The position numbers and the translations under genes are program-made. 55,102 bases of DNA, taken from positions 1 to 55,102 of the forward strand of contig RFNS01000061.1 in NCBI GenBank assembly GCA_009927055.1. Reading direction: 5' to 3'. The notes under the pieces are model-generated. The model had not been told where the DNA came from. It ran no database searches and saw only the letters and a list, made by a program, of their open reading frames with translations. Source of the DNA: Alphaproteobacteria bacterium. GTDB taxonomy: Bacteria > Pseudomonadota > Alphaproteobacteria > UBA9219 > RFNS01. Below are positions 42,701 to 50,623 of this stretch, in pieces. Position 1 is the first letter of the stretch, and each line of letters begins with the position of its first letter.

Positions 42701-44358
42701 GTCGCGCTCCTCGCTGATTGAATGGCGCGCTGGATGCCGTCGCGGTTGAAATGCATCGTCATCAAAGCTGATGCCTTGTAGCGGGTCAGGCTGAAGTCAT
42801 TGCGATGGCTCGGCAGATATTGAAGCTGCTTCGGCGTCGCGGGCTGGTGAAGCCACGAGCGCGTCTTGTGCGCGGTTTCGTCGCTTTCATGCAGATTGAG
42901 CCAGTCATCGGCAGCGGCGAAACAGACGATGCGTTCACCAACGGCCAGCAGTTTGGGGGATTGGTTCTTGATGCCGCCCACGGCGTGCCATTCGCCATCC
43001 TTGAAGAAAACGCCGCCCCAAGCATTAAACCCCGTGGCCAGGAAATACCGATCGTTCTGCTGCAGATCGACCCAAAGAAAGCTCGATCGTTTCAGCAGAT
43101 CGATCTCGGCCATAATGAAACCGTTTTCAGCCAGCTCGCGTTCGGCTGCCTGCGCTTTCCATTCATAACCACAAAGCGGGCATTCCTTGACGGCGGCGGG
43201 AACTTCCGCACCGCAATCAGGACATTCCTTCGTCGGCGCATCACCTTCACCCATCTGGTCATCGAGATTGACGTCTTGTTCAAGCGAGCCGTGAAGCAGC
43301 GTGGACGTGCCAAAATCAAGAACGATGCAGTCTTTTTTGATGATGTCGGGATGCTCAGTCGGATCGACGGTTCGCAGGCCGCGACCGATCATCTGGATCA
43401 TCGTAGATTTGTATGAGCTAGGGCGGAGCAACACGACGCAGGCCGTGGGCGGATGATCCCAGCCTTCAGTAAGCACCGCCACGTTGACGATGACTTGCGC
43501 TTCGCCTTCCGTGTATTCCGTAAGAACGGCATTGCGTTCGGTATCCGACATCTGGCCATGGACGAATACGGTTGGAATGTCTGCGGCATTGAAACTGCGT
43601 GCCACGTCCTCGGCATGTTCGATGGTCGAGCAAAAGACGACGGTTTTGCGGTCTCCGGCTTTCTCATGCCAATGTTTGACCACGGCATCGTTGATGGGGC
43701 GCGTGTTCATGATTGCGGACACGGCACCCATATCGAAGTCGCTGGCGGTCTTTTTGACTTGGCGCAACTCGTCCTGAACACCAACGTCCATGACAAAGGT
43801 GCGTGGCGGCACAAGGTGGCCGGAGGAGATCAATTCCTTGACGGTGATCTGATCCGACACGTTGGAAAAAACAGGACGTAGTCCTTTTTTGTCGCCGCGA
43901 TTGGGTGTGGCCGTCATGCCGAGCAGTTTTACGCCAGAGTTGGCCTGCTTGACGCGTTCGATCACGCGCATATAGCTGTCCGCGCGGGCATGGTGCGCTT
44001 CATCGATAACCAGCACATCGATCGGCGGCATTCCAGCCAGATTGTTTTCCCGCGACAGCGTCTGCACCATGGCGAAGGTGACTTCGCCTTTCCATGATTT
44101 GACCGAGGCATCAAAAACACTGGTCGAAAGATGCGGTGTGACGCGCTTGAATTTATCTTCGTTCTGAAACGTCAGCTCGTCGCGGTGCGCCAACACGCAG
44201 GCTTTGCCTGGATTGCCTTTGAACATCTCTCCGATGATGGCGGAGAGCATGATCGTCTTGCCCGCTCCGGTGGGCGCGACGGCCAGCGTGTTGCCATGCT
44301 TGTTCAACGCAGCCACGGTGCGGCTGACCAGCTCTTTTTGTCTCGGCCTTAACAGCAT
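42697..44358 (-). CDS. DEAD/DEAH-box helicase with C-terminal zinc ribbon
   Basis: 553 residues. It starts MLLRPRQKELVSRTVAALNK; Walker A VAPTGAGKTIML (about residues 27-38), DEAH box VIDEAHHARA (about 117-126), MTATPNRGD (motif III), and IQMIGRGLRTVDP (motif VI). A zinc ribbon CPDCGAEVPA...CPLCGYEW lies near 375-400. It resembles the SF2 UvsW/SSL2-like helicases in phage replication modules. Likely remodels branched DNA or starts unwinding at the origin. Confidence 0.88.
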   Translation of the reverse strand: MLLRPRQKELVSRTVAALNKHGNTLAVAPTGAGKTIMLSAIIGEMFKGNPGKACVLAHRDELTFQNEDKFKRVTPHLSTSVFDASVKSWKGEVTFAMVQTLSRENNLAGMPPIDVLVIDEAHHARADSYMRVIERVKQANSGVKLLGMTATPNRGDKKGLRPVFSNVSDQITVKELISSGHLVPPRTFVMDVGVQDELRQVKKTASDFDMGAVSAIMNTRPINDAVVKHWHEKAGDRKTVVFCSTIEHAEDVARSFNAADIPTVFVHGQMSDTERNAVLTEYTEGEAQVIVNVAVLTEGWDHPPTACVVLLRPSSYKSTMIQMIGRGLRTVDPTEHPDIIKKDCIVLDFGTSTLLHGSLEQDVNLDDQMGEGDAPTKECPDCGAEVPAAVKECPLCGYEWKAQAAERELAENGFIMAEIDLLKRSSFLWVDLQQNDRYFLATGFNAWGGVFFKDGEWHAVGGIKNQSPKLLAVGERIVCFAAADDWLNLHESDETAHKTRSWLHQPATPKQLQYLPSHRNDFSLTRYKASALMTMHFNRDGIQRAIQSARSAT

Positions 44359-44366
44359 GTTTCACC

Positions 44367-44939
44367 TCACCGCGCCCAGGAGGGAAGATTGGATGCAGCC
44401 GCTGCGGCAGGCTGTGCCTGCACAGGCGGTGTCGATCCGCTACCGCCGTTGCCGTAGTCTTTGTGATCTTTGGTAACGGCGACTTTGATGACGTTCCGGT
44501 CACTGCCGTCGCGTTGATCTTTTTCCACGTCGATGCGGGCGGTGAATTCAATGCCGTCAAGATCGCCGAGGCCGTTGATACGGCGTGCGGCAATAGCCTG
44601 CTGGCTATCGTCCTTGGCGGAAAATCCACGCGCAGAATTCAGGATGCCCTTGATAAAGGAACGTCCCATGTTCGCGTAGTCCGGCCCTTTGGGGCTGTGC
44701 AGCCCGATCAGGCTCCATACCTTGCGCCGCGCGAATTGGCCTTCCAAAATGACGAATTCGCAATTGAGATAAACCGCTCCGGTATTACCTTGCGTGGCGT
44801 ATCCGCCCGTCCAGCCTTCCGAAGGATCGTTGTGGCCACCTGGTTTGATGGCCATGCGCACGCGTGCGATCGTGCCTTTGGGGATGATGTCGAAAGTTTG
44901 CTGATCTTCTGCGCTGCTAAAATCTTTCCATACGGACAT
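44367..44939 (-). CDS. DUF669-like single-stranded-DNA-binding protein candidate
   Basis: 190 residues. It starts MSVWKDFSSAEDQQTFDIIP and contains VYLNCEFVILEGQFARRKVW and GLHSPKGPDYANMGRSFIKG; beta-rich core, then a Gly/Pro/Ala-rich tail ending LPSWAR. The flexible tail and neighbours (Sak4-type ATPase, exonuclease) suggest an SSB-like role. Overall fit to phage DUF669 proteins is by memory of pattern, not a search. GGAGAAT precedes the start. Confidence 0.65.
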   Translation of the reverse strand: MSVWKDFSSAEDQQTFDIIPKGTIARVRMAIKPGGHNDPSEGWTGGYATQGNTGAVYLNCEFVILEGQFARRKVWSLIGLHSPKGPDYANMGRSFIKGILNSARGFSAKDDSQQAIAARRINGLGDLDGIEFTARIDVEKDQRDGSDRNVIKVAVTKDHKDYGNGGSGSTPPVQAQPAAAAASNLPSWAR

Positions 44940-44941
44940 GG

Positions 44942-45808
44942 TTATTCTCCTTGCGTTTGTGGTGCGTTGATTTGTTGCGGATGGACGTAGGTCAGACGTT
45001 CGGCAGCGGGTTTGGCCGCTCCGGCAATCTTGTCCATCAACCGTCCTAGGTGCGGCTCTTCCAGAAGTTCGAGCCGACCGCTGCGATCCTTGGCGGGGAA
45101 GCTGTGGGGATTGAGCGTGTGGCAGATGAAGGCGCGATACGGCGTGCCGTCTTCGGTCTTCAACTCGGCCATGGTGATGACCTGATCAACGATGCCTGGA
45201 AGTTCGAGACCTGTTTTGCTGCCCTCGATTTGCGGCTGGAAGAAACGACGATTGAAATCGTCCAGCTTTTCGTCGAGAATCCCGACAAACCAGATGTTCT
45301 TGCCGCGTGCGTGCTGGAGATGCGTCAGCCACGCGATCATCTCCTGACCGTGAAGGCCGTAAGCACCGCGCGTATCTGGTTTGCCTGTCTTGTCGCTGAA
45401 CGCCTGCGGCTGGCCTTTGCACCACTGGAAGCACAGGCGTCCGGCCACGGTGATTGAATCCACAAAAACCGTGTCGTATTTTTCAAGAGTTGCAGGGTCG
45501 CCGAAGCGTTCGCGCACCGCGTCGTAATGCGCTTGGCTGTAAGGCTGGTCTTCGCGCAGGGCGGGATTAGGGCCGCCGATGAATACTGCAAAGTCACGGC
45601 AATCCTGCCAGGTACGCGGGCGAATGGTATCGCCCGCCCAGCCTTCAATGGCCAGATCGCCAGCTTCAAGGTCAAAGAACAAAGTATTTTCGGCGGGCAG
45701 CGTCCAGAGCAGCGATGTTTTGCCGATGCCGGACTTGCCGAAAATGCAGCCCTTGATGCCACGCTTTTCGGCAAGTCGCTCGTCTGCGGAGATGATGGGA
45801 AGCGTCAT
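44942..45808 (-). CDS. Sak4-type RecA-like ATPase (AAA_24)
   Basis: 288 residues. Walker A in IFGKSGIGKTSLLW (about residues 22-35) and Walker B-like YDTVFVDSITVAG (about 111-123), with LFFDLEAGDLAIEGW between. This fits the Sak4/AAA_24 single-strand annealing family of phages. The C-terminal 60 residues are variable. It overlaps the next upstream gene by one base. Together with the SSB-like and Cas4-like proteins it forms a recombination set. Confidence 0.8.
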   Translation of the reverse strand: MTLPIISADERLAEKRGIKGCIFGKSGIGKTSLLWTLPAENTLFFDLEAGDLAIEGWAGDTIRPRTWQDCRDFAVFIGGPNPALREDQPYSQAHYDAVRERFGDPATLEKYDTVFVDSITVAGRLCFQWCKGQPQAFSDKTGKPDTRGAYGLHGQEMIAWLTHLQHARGKNIWFVGILDEKLDDFNRRFFQPQIEGSKTGLELPGIVDQVITMAELKTEDGTPYRAFICHTLNPHSFPAKDRSGRLELLEEPHLGRLMDKIAGAAKPAAERLTYVHPQQINAPQTQGE

Positions 45809-46098
45809 TACACGCCTCCCTTTTTGCCTGTGATGGCATCGACGATGTTATCGCTGCCAACTGCGCCCTTGGAACGCGCCTCACGGTAAAGACGGCGCAG
45901 CGCGTACAGGGTCGAGTTTAAAGCGTCGGCTTTTTGATCGATAGCCTGCGCCGCGAAAGCGATGTCATCGAGCGTCGCTTGTTCGATCGGCTTGGTAACG
46001 TCCGTCAGGTTTTCGCCGAGTGGCGGGATATGGATGCTCTCCGGCACGTTGTTTGCCAGATAGGTGTCCTTCAAAAGTTTTTCGATTTTCTTGCTCAT
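45808..46098 (-). CDS. Hypothetical phage early protein
   Basis: 96 residues (MSKKIEKLLKDTYLANNVPE), predicted helical and polar, no cysteine. One-base overlap with the ATPase gene and four-base overlap with the upstream gene show translational coupling. No family recognised. Confidence 0.6.
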   Translation of the reverse strand: MSKKIEKLLKDTYLANNVPESIHIPPLGENLTDVTKPIEQATLDDIAFAAQAIDQKADALNSTLYALRRLYREARSKGAVGSDNIVDAITGKKGGV

Positions 46099-46259
46099 TG
46101 TGCGCCTCCTTTTTTGGCTTTGAGTCTCAGTGCGCCGCGCAACCAGCGGCAGACCAGTTCGGCCTTTGCCAGCAGTCGGCGTAGTTCGGTTTCGTCCATC
46201 TCCAGCAATTGCCCGACGGGCGTGCCGTAGACGGCGTCTAGTGATTGTGAATCGCTCAT
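46095..46259 (-). CDS. Small hypothetical phage early protein
   Basis: 54 residues from ATG 46259 (AAGGAG eight bases upstream; a longer reading from 46304 lacks such a site). It begins MSDSQSLDAVYGTPVGQLLE and ends with basic residues. It is the first gene of the operon that runs to 38710, just downstream of the regulatory gap 46260-46447. Function unknown. Confidence 0.55.
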   Translation of the reverse strand: MSDSQSLDAVYGTPVGQLLEMDETELRRLLAKAELVCRWLRGALRLKAKKGGAQ

Positions 46260-46447
46260 TCGATGCTCCTTGGTTTCGTTATTGCTCCTGGTTGCCGTTT
46301 GCATTGCTGCTGTCGGGTCTTGGCGCCGCCAAAGAGCAAAAGCGGTCGCGGTATTTCCCCGAAAGGTTTTGCATTCCCGCGAAGGCCCGACATGAATTCC
46401 CTATGAGGGGTTACATACCGAGCGATCGCGGGAACTGTCGGGGTCGG
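46260..46447 (-). promoter_or_regulatory. Regulatory gap with inverted repeats before the prophage early operon
   Basis: 188 bases without a gene. TTCCCGCGA (46374-46382) is repeated inverted as TCGCGGGAA (46426-46434). TGTCGGG occurs at 46311 and 46436 and inverted as CCCGACA at 46386; the same heptamer is at 49671 in the LexA-like control region. No clear -35/-10 pair for the housekeeping sigma is evident, so the phage sigma factor encoded next may act here. Confidence 0.45.
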
Positions 46448-47017
46448 TCAGTGCAGATATTTGTGGAGGCCGCGCTCATCAAAATCGCGCCGGATCCGCC
46501 CGATGGTTTCGTAAACCGTGGACGGATGTCGGTTGTGGATTTTGCAGAGCGTGCGGATGGGCAAGTCCTGCATCAGCATCGCGCAATAGAAGCGCGCGGC
46601 TTCCGGCAAGGCACGGATTGCATCCGTCAGGTCAATCGTCAGATCGACTTGGCGTGCATGATTTGGGTGCGCCCCCCAGATGGACATGGATTCCGGAATG
46701 TCGTCGCGATCGCCGTCTTCCAGGTACGAATCCAGCGATGCGGCATGGAAACCGCCATTGCGTTTTTCTGCCTTCGCCGCTTTGATCATCGCCGCGCATT
46801 TGTGGCGCAGGATGCGGTCGGTGAAGGTTTTGCGGCAGGATTTTTCTGGGTCGAAGGATTGGATGCGCGAGAGATAGTCGAGCATTAATTCCTGCTCGAT
46901 ATCCTCAATCTCCATTCCGGCCATGGTATGGTGCCGGAGCATTTGACGTGAATGGTAACGGACTTGTGAAACGACATACGGATCGATGCCGTCGTAACGG
47001 TTTTGGCTCTTGCTCAT
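46448..47017 (-). CDS. Prophage-encoded sigma-70-family factor
   Basis: 189 residues. A sigma region 2-like part spans residues 10-85 (YDGIDPYVVSQVRYHSRQML, IEDIEQELMLDYLSRIQSFD, FTDRILRHKCAAMIKAA). Region 4 lies at about 130-180 (AIRALPEAARFYCAMLMQDL, RTLCKIHNRHPSTVYETIGR). It is ECF-sized and distinct from the CnrH-like factor. Placed just upstream of the early operon on the same strand, it may direct phage transcription. AAAGG lies before ATG 47017. A DNA-binding regulator of sigma-like fold is the alternative. Confidence 0.75.
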   Translation of the reverse strand: MSKSQNRYDGIDPYVVSQVRYHSRQMLRHHTMAGMEIEDIEQELMLDYLSRIQSFDPEKSCRKTFTDRILRHKCAAMIKAAKAEKRNGGFHAASLDSYLEDGDRDDIPESMSIWGAHPNHARQVDLTIDLTDAIRALPEAARFYCAMLMQDLPIRTLCKIHNRHPSTVYETIGRIRRDFDERGLHKYLH

Positions 47018-47126
47018 TGTTTTCGCCTTTGTTTGCTTTGACGGCCACGCGGGCCGGACAAAGGGACTGGCGAAAACTCACTGGACGACTGGATTTGAGG
47101 TCTTTTCCAGACCGCCTAAAAAGCAA

Positions 47127-47149
47127 AAAGCCGCCTGTGCGGCGGCTTT
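47127..47149 (-). terminator. Strong intrinsic terminator after the recombinase cassette
   Basis: AAAGCCGCC (47127-47135) pairs with GGCGGCTTT (47141-47149) over a five-base loop; on the minus strand the stem is followed by T-rich sequence. It ends the leftward transcript of 47221-49623. A second smaller hairpin GGTCT-TTTCC-AGACC lies at 47099-47113. Confidence 0.75.
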
Positions 47150-47184
47150 AAGGGCGAAAATAATTTTGATTTTTTTTCAGGGTG

Positions 47185-47204
47185 TCCGGTGAATTTTCAC
47201 CGGA
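47185..47204. repeat. Palindromic hairpin next to the ParB-like HTH gene end
   Basis: TCCGGTGAA (47185-47193) and TTCACCGGA (47196-47204) form a nearly perfect palindrome 17 bases past the stop of the gene at 47221. On the minus strand no T-run follows directly. It could aid termination, protect the 3' end of the message or be part of a recombination site. Confidence 0.5.
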
Positions 47205-47220
47205 GATAGTGGCGACCCTA

Positions 47221-47634
47221 TCAGGCGGTCAAGCCAAAGTGGCGGTTTTGGGCTTCCCAATCGTCAGGGAAAGGCTGGAGAAGCTCGGTTAATTTCATGC
47301 TCTTGGGCTGTGTGCCGTCTAAAATCATTTCCTTAATATTGGGCGCAAGAAGGTTCAGCCGGATGATGCGCGAAACGTAGGATGGGTTGATTTCATTTTC
47401 GACGGCCAGCTGATCGATATTTTTGACCTTGCCTGTTTCCAGCCATTGGCTCCATTTATGGGCGCGCGCCAGTGCTTTCAGCATTTTATCATCTTTGCGT
47501 GAGGGGTTGATGAAGGGGATCTCGCCCTCGGTCGGCGGCACGATCATATAACGCCGACCGAATTTTCTGGTGAAGTTCACGGGGATGCAGATATTGATGA
47601 TATTGCCGTCGAGAGAAATCATGGCCTTATTCAT
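47221..47634 (-). CDS. ParB-like HTH partner protein of the serine recombinase
   Basis: 137 residues. After a short beta-rich start (MISLDGNIINICIPVNFTRK) comes an HTH (NIDQLAVENEINPSYVSRII) and the motif LLAPNIKEMILDGTQPKSMK. The HTH resembles that of ParB/KorB proteins but no ParB nuclease box is present. Genes of this type follow recombinase and DUF2924 genes in many alphaproteobacterial elements (recalled). Four-base overlap with the recombinase gene. Probably binds element DNA. Confidence 0.75.
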   Translation of the reverse strand: MNKAMISLDGNIINICIPVNFTRKFGRRYMIVPPTEGEIPFINPSRKDDKMLKALARAHKWSQWLETGKVKNIDQLAVENEINPSYVSRIIRLNLLAPNIKEMILDGTQPKSMKLTELLQPFPDDWEAQNRHFGLTA

Positions 47635-48977
47635 GCGGCCTCCTTATGTTGTTGAACATACTGAATATCGCGTACCAGACTGTTCAGACCTTCGGCGTGG
47701 ATACGAATATCGATGCGGTCGTTGTTGACGATGATTTTATCAATCAACAACTTTAAGAGCCGCGCTTGTTCAGTCGGAAACAATTCATCCCAAACAAGGT
47801 TTAGGTTTTGGAGTGACGATCGCACGTCCTGTTCTGATATTTTGTGGTCATCCTTGATGGCCTCGCGCCAGACCCGCACCATCATCTCTGGTGTGCAGAG
47901 CGCAAGACGCATTTGATTAAGGACAATGTTCTCTAGCTCTCCGGCGGGTACTGCGCCGATCGGGCAATCTTCGATCTCGTTCTTCAGATGGGCACTTGCT
48001 TTATAGTACCGATACAGCCTGCCGTTCGGCTTTTTTGAATGGGTCGGCGTAAGCACGGATTGACAACCGCCGCATACGGCCAGTCCCTGCAGCAACGCCG
48101 TCGAGAGACCGCGCGTTCGCACGGCACGTTTGCGTGGACTTTCTTTGAGAGTTGAATGCACTTTTTCCCAAAGTGCAAAGTCAATGATCGGCTGGTGCTG
48201 GCCTGGGTAGGTATTTCCCTTGTGATTGATTTCGCCAAGATAAGTGCGATTATAAAGAGCTTTGTAAAGAAAACCTTTGGTAATCGGACGTCCGCCGCGT
48301 TGTTTTCCATTTTTGCTGACCCAACTTTTCGTTCGATATCCTTGATCGCGCAGTTCCTTTGCCAGCAGTGTCATCGATTTCAGCATGACAAATCGTTCGA
48401 AAATCATTCGGACGAGCTGCGCTTCTTTTTCATCGATCACCAACTTTTTCTCTTTTGTATCGTACCCAAGCGGCTTGATCCCGCCGATCCACATGCCCTT
48501 GCGTTTTGTTGCAGCGATTTTGTCGCGGATACGTTCGCCAATCACTTCACGTTCGAATTGTGCGAAAGACAGCAGGATGTTGAGCGTGAGCCGTCCCATG
48601 GAGGTGGTGGTATTGAATTGCTGGGTAACAGAAACGAAGCTGACGTTGTGTTTGTCGAAAAGATCGATCAGCTTGGCAAAATCGGAGAGCGCGCGCGACA
48701 GGCGGTCAACTTTATAAACCACGACCACGTCGATTAGGCCGTTTTCAATGTCGCGTATAAGTTTTTTCAGCGCCGGACGATCCATGGATCCGCCTGAAAA
48801 GCCCCCATCGTCGTAGTATTCCGGCACCAACGTCCAGCCTTCGTGACGTTGCGCGTTGATATAGGATTCTCCGGCCTCGCGCTGTGCGTCGAGACTGTTG
48901 AATTCCATGTCGAGACCTTCCTCGGTGGATTTGCGCGTATAAATCGCACAGCGAATTCTTTTCTTTTGTTCTGTCAT
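47631..48977 (-). CDS. Large serine recombinase 2
   Basis: 448 residues. Catalytic domain IRCAIYTRKSTEEGLDMEFN with the nucleophilic Ser in RKST, then VVYKVDRLSRALSDFAKLID and SFAQFEREVIGERIRDKIAA. A recombinase domain follows (KPLGYDTKEKKLVIDE, YNRTYLGEINHKG), and a zinc ribbon (VCGGCQSVLTP with Cys further on). Distinct from the 952-2517 enzyme. It overlaps DUF2924 upstream and the HTH gene downstream by four bases each. Could have integrated the prophage or be an independent element. Confidence 0.92.
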   Translation of the reverse strand: MTEQKKRIRCAIYTRKSTEEGLDMEFNSLDAQREAGESYINAQRHEGWTLVPEYYDDGGFSGGSMDRPALKKLIRDIENGLIDVVVVYKVDRLSRALSDFAKLIDLFDKHNVSFVSVTQQFNTTTSMGRLTLNILLSFAQFEREVIGERIRDKIAATKRKGMWIGGIKPLGYDTKEKKLVIDEKEAQLVRMIFERFVMLKSMTLLAKELRDQGYRTKSWVSKNGKQRGGRPITKGFLYKALYNRTYLGEINHKGNTYPGQHQPIIDFALWEKVHSTLKESPRKRAVRTRGLSTALLQGLAVCGGCQSVLTPTHSKKPNGRLYRYYKASAHLKNEIEDCPIGAVPAGELENIVLNQMRLALCTPEMMVRVWREAIKDDHKISEQDVRSSLQNLNLVWDELFPTEQARLLKLLIDKIIVNNDRIDIRIHAEGLNSLVRDIQYVQQHKEAA

Positions 48978-49432
48978 GCCTTGTCCTCTTTATTTCTTTT
49001 ATTGCGTATCAGGCCGAAGAAAACGGGGCCTGACCAACTCGTTCCTGTAATTTCGCGCGCGATTTGGGATAGGCTTTTGTAACGCATACCGTTGTATTCA
49101 AATCCGTGGTCAAGGACGGTCACGCGGTGTTCGATGCCGTGATGCACGCGCACGAGCTTTGTTCCTGCAACGGGCATGTGGATGCCTGTGCCGCGCGGCT
49201 TGCGTAAATTTTCCGAAAGACTCTCCTTCGCGTATTGCTCAAGTCGTTTTTCGATAATGCTGCTGTCCACGTTATGGGCGATTTCCTGCAGGCGATAAGC
49301 CAGCCGTTTGACCAAATAGGGCTTGTTGTATTTCGGCGGTTTGGCCTGAAAAAGCTCTTCCCACATGGCCGCCAGTTCACCCATAGGCATTTGCGGTAAG
49401 GCGGAAACTCTTGCTAAGACATTGTTTTGCAT
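48974..49432 (-). CDS. DUF2924 protein
   Basis: 152 residues. LPQMPMGELAAMWEELFQAK, KPYLVKRLAYRLQEIAHNVD and FEYNGMRYKSLSQIAREITG match the DUF2924 pattern. The C-terminal SLSQIAREITG part resembles a DNA-binding RAMA-like segment. In element cassettes it always precedes the recombinase (recalled), probably assisting it. It overlaps the upstream small gene by 19 bases. Confidence 0.85.
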   Translation of the reverse strand: MQNNVLARVSALPQMPMGELAAMWEELFQAKPPKYNKPYLVKRLAYRLQEIAHNVDSSIIEKRLEQYAKESLSENLRKPRGTGIHMPVAGTKLVRVHHGIEHRVTVLDHGFEYNGMRYKSLSQIAREITGTSWSGPVFFGLIRNKRNKEDKA

Positions 49433-49623
49433 TGACTATTTTCCTCTTTCTGGTTTTGTCCATGAATGCTTCCTGGCTCTCTGAAGTCCAGTGAATAGTC
49501 TCTCTTGTCAGCGGTTTTCAGCTTTTGCAGGCGACGGACGATGCCACGGCTAAGAATCAGGCCGACTTCACTCATACGCTCGTCTGCAGTCATCAGGTTT
49601 GGATCCAATCTATTCATGTTCAC
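49414..49623 (-). CDS. Small protein at the head of the recombinase cassette
   Basis: 69 residues (MNMNRLDPNLMTADERMSEV, GLILSRGIVRRLQKLK). Small proteins with TADERxxEVxxILxxG are a regular first member of DUF2924/recombinase cassettes (recalled). It overlaps DUF2924 and has GGAGG before its ATG. Role unknown. Confidence 0.65.
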   Translation of the reverse strand: MNMNRLDPNLMTADERMSEVGLILSRGIVRRLQKLKTADKRDYSLDFREPGSIHGQNQKEENSQCKTMS

Positions 49624-49680
49624 CTCCGTACTGTTCCATGCGCTATTACTTACCGAATGCGTAGGGGAAGTGTCGGGATA

Positions 49681-49720
49681 AGTACGGTATTGACAGCGAA
49701 TTTTCTTGAAATAAGATAAT
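49681..49720 (+). promoter_or_regulatory. Divergent promoter/operator region of the LexA-like operon
   Basis: TTGACA at 49690-49695 with TAAGAT (49712-49717, spacer 16) or GATAAT (49715-49720, spacer 19) as -10. AGTACGG (49681-49687) abuts the -35 and is repeated inverted as CCGTACT (49626-49632) near the divergent genes; a related TTACCG lies at 49650. No GTTC-N7-GTTC or GAAC-N7-GAAC box, the alphaproteobacterial LexA site I recall, is seen. Confidence 0.5.
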
Positions 49721-49760
49721 CAAACCTAATAAATATAAGGCTCATCATAAGGAGATTCGC

Positions 49761-49943
49761 ATGGCAACAAATCCGCCAAAAGGCGATGGCCACCGCAACG
49801 GCGCGGTGCGTGATCGTTCTCAAGTTCTGAACACCAAAACGGGGCATTACACCAAACGCAACGATGACACAGGCCGTTTTATGGATGTGAAATCGGACGG
49901 CGGAAAATTCAAAGGCGTGAGAACCGAGAAGCCGAAAAAATGA
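49761..49943 (+). CDS. Small basic protein, first gene of the LexA-like operon
   Basis: 60 residues (MATNPPKGDGHRNGAVRDRS, then KTGHYTKRNDDTGRFMDVK). Highly polar and basic, with a repeated basic/Gly character and no Cys. AAGGAG lies seven bases upstream, and its stop overlaps the repressor start (ATGA). No function is recognised; small proteins with this TKRDxxTGRFMDVK pattern occur widely in alphaproteobacteria (recalled). Confidence 0.65.
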   Translation: MATNPPKGDGHRNGAVRDRSQVLNTKTGHYTKRNDDTGRFMDVKSDGGKFKGVRTEKPKK

Positions 49944-50623
49944 GAGCGCTAAAAAAACTACCAAGCACCGGAAATCTGACACCCGCGCAAGAGACGATGT
50001 TGCGTACTATCAGCGCGTTCAAAGATCGGCGCGGTGTCGCTCCAACTGTGCAGGAACTTGCTGCCATTCTTTCGATCCAGCCGCCCAGCGCACACGAGCT
50101 GTTGGGGCGTTTGGAAGAAAAAGGATATATTCAGCGCGAACCGCGCAAGGCGCGCGCAATGACGGTCGTGAAAGATTTCATGCCGCGCACGCGTCAGATG
50201 GTCAATGTTCCGATCGTGGGTCGCGTTGCTGCGGGTGCGCCGATACTGGCCATCGAAAATAAAGTTGGTGAAATCATGGTCGATGCCATGATTGCGCGCG
50301 GTAATTGCTTCGCGCTTCAAGTGTGCGGCGATAGCATGATCGATGTGGATATTAATGACGGCGACTATGTTGTCGTGCGTCAACAACAGCTTGCCGAGTC
50401 TGGCGACATTGTCGTTGCCATGCGCGACGGGGAAGCGACCGTAAAGCGGTTGTTTATAGCAGATGAAAAAATCGAACTGAGGCCCGAAAACAAAAAACTG
50501 AAACCAATCATCATCAGCCATGACGATGACTTCTCAATTGTGGGAAGGGTCGTCAGCGTTTGTTCCAGAGCCGATCCTATCAATCAGGCAAAGGAGCAAC
50601 AGGATGGCGACATATTCCCTTAA
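49940..50623 (+). CDS. lexA: LexA-like self-cleaving repressor
   Basis: 227 residues. Winged HTH at residues 12-75 (LTPAQETMLRTISAFKDRRG, TVQELAAILSIQPPSAHELL). The cleavage site Ala98-Gly99 is in RVAAGAP. The S24 peptidase Ser132 is in CGDSMID and the Lys169 in EATVKRLF, so the autolysis machinery is complete. RecA-stimulated cleavage upon DNA damage is expected. Adjacent to a prophage and recombinase, it may be a phage-type repressor rather than the housekeeping copy. The C-terminus runs about 20 residues past the usual end and overlaps the next gene. Confidence 0.85.
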   Translation: MRALKKLPSTGNLTPAQETMLRTISAFKDRRGVAPTVQELAAILSIQPPSAHELLGRLEEKGYIQREPRKARAMTVVKDFMPRTRQMVNVPIVGRVAAGAPILAIENKVGEIMVDAMIARGNCFALQVCGDSMIDVDINDGDYVVVRQQQLAESGDIVVAMRDGEATVKRLFIADEKIELRPENKKLKPIIISHDDDFSIVGRVVSVCSRADPINQAKEQQDGDIFP

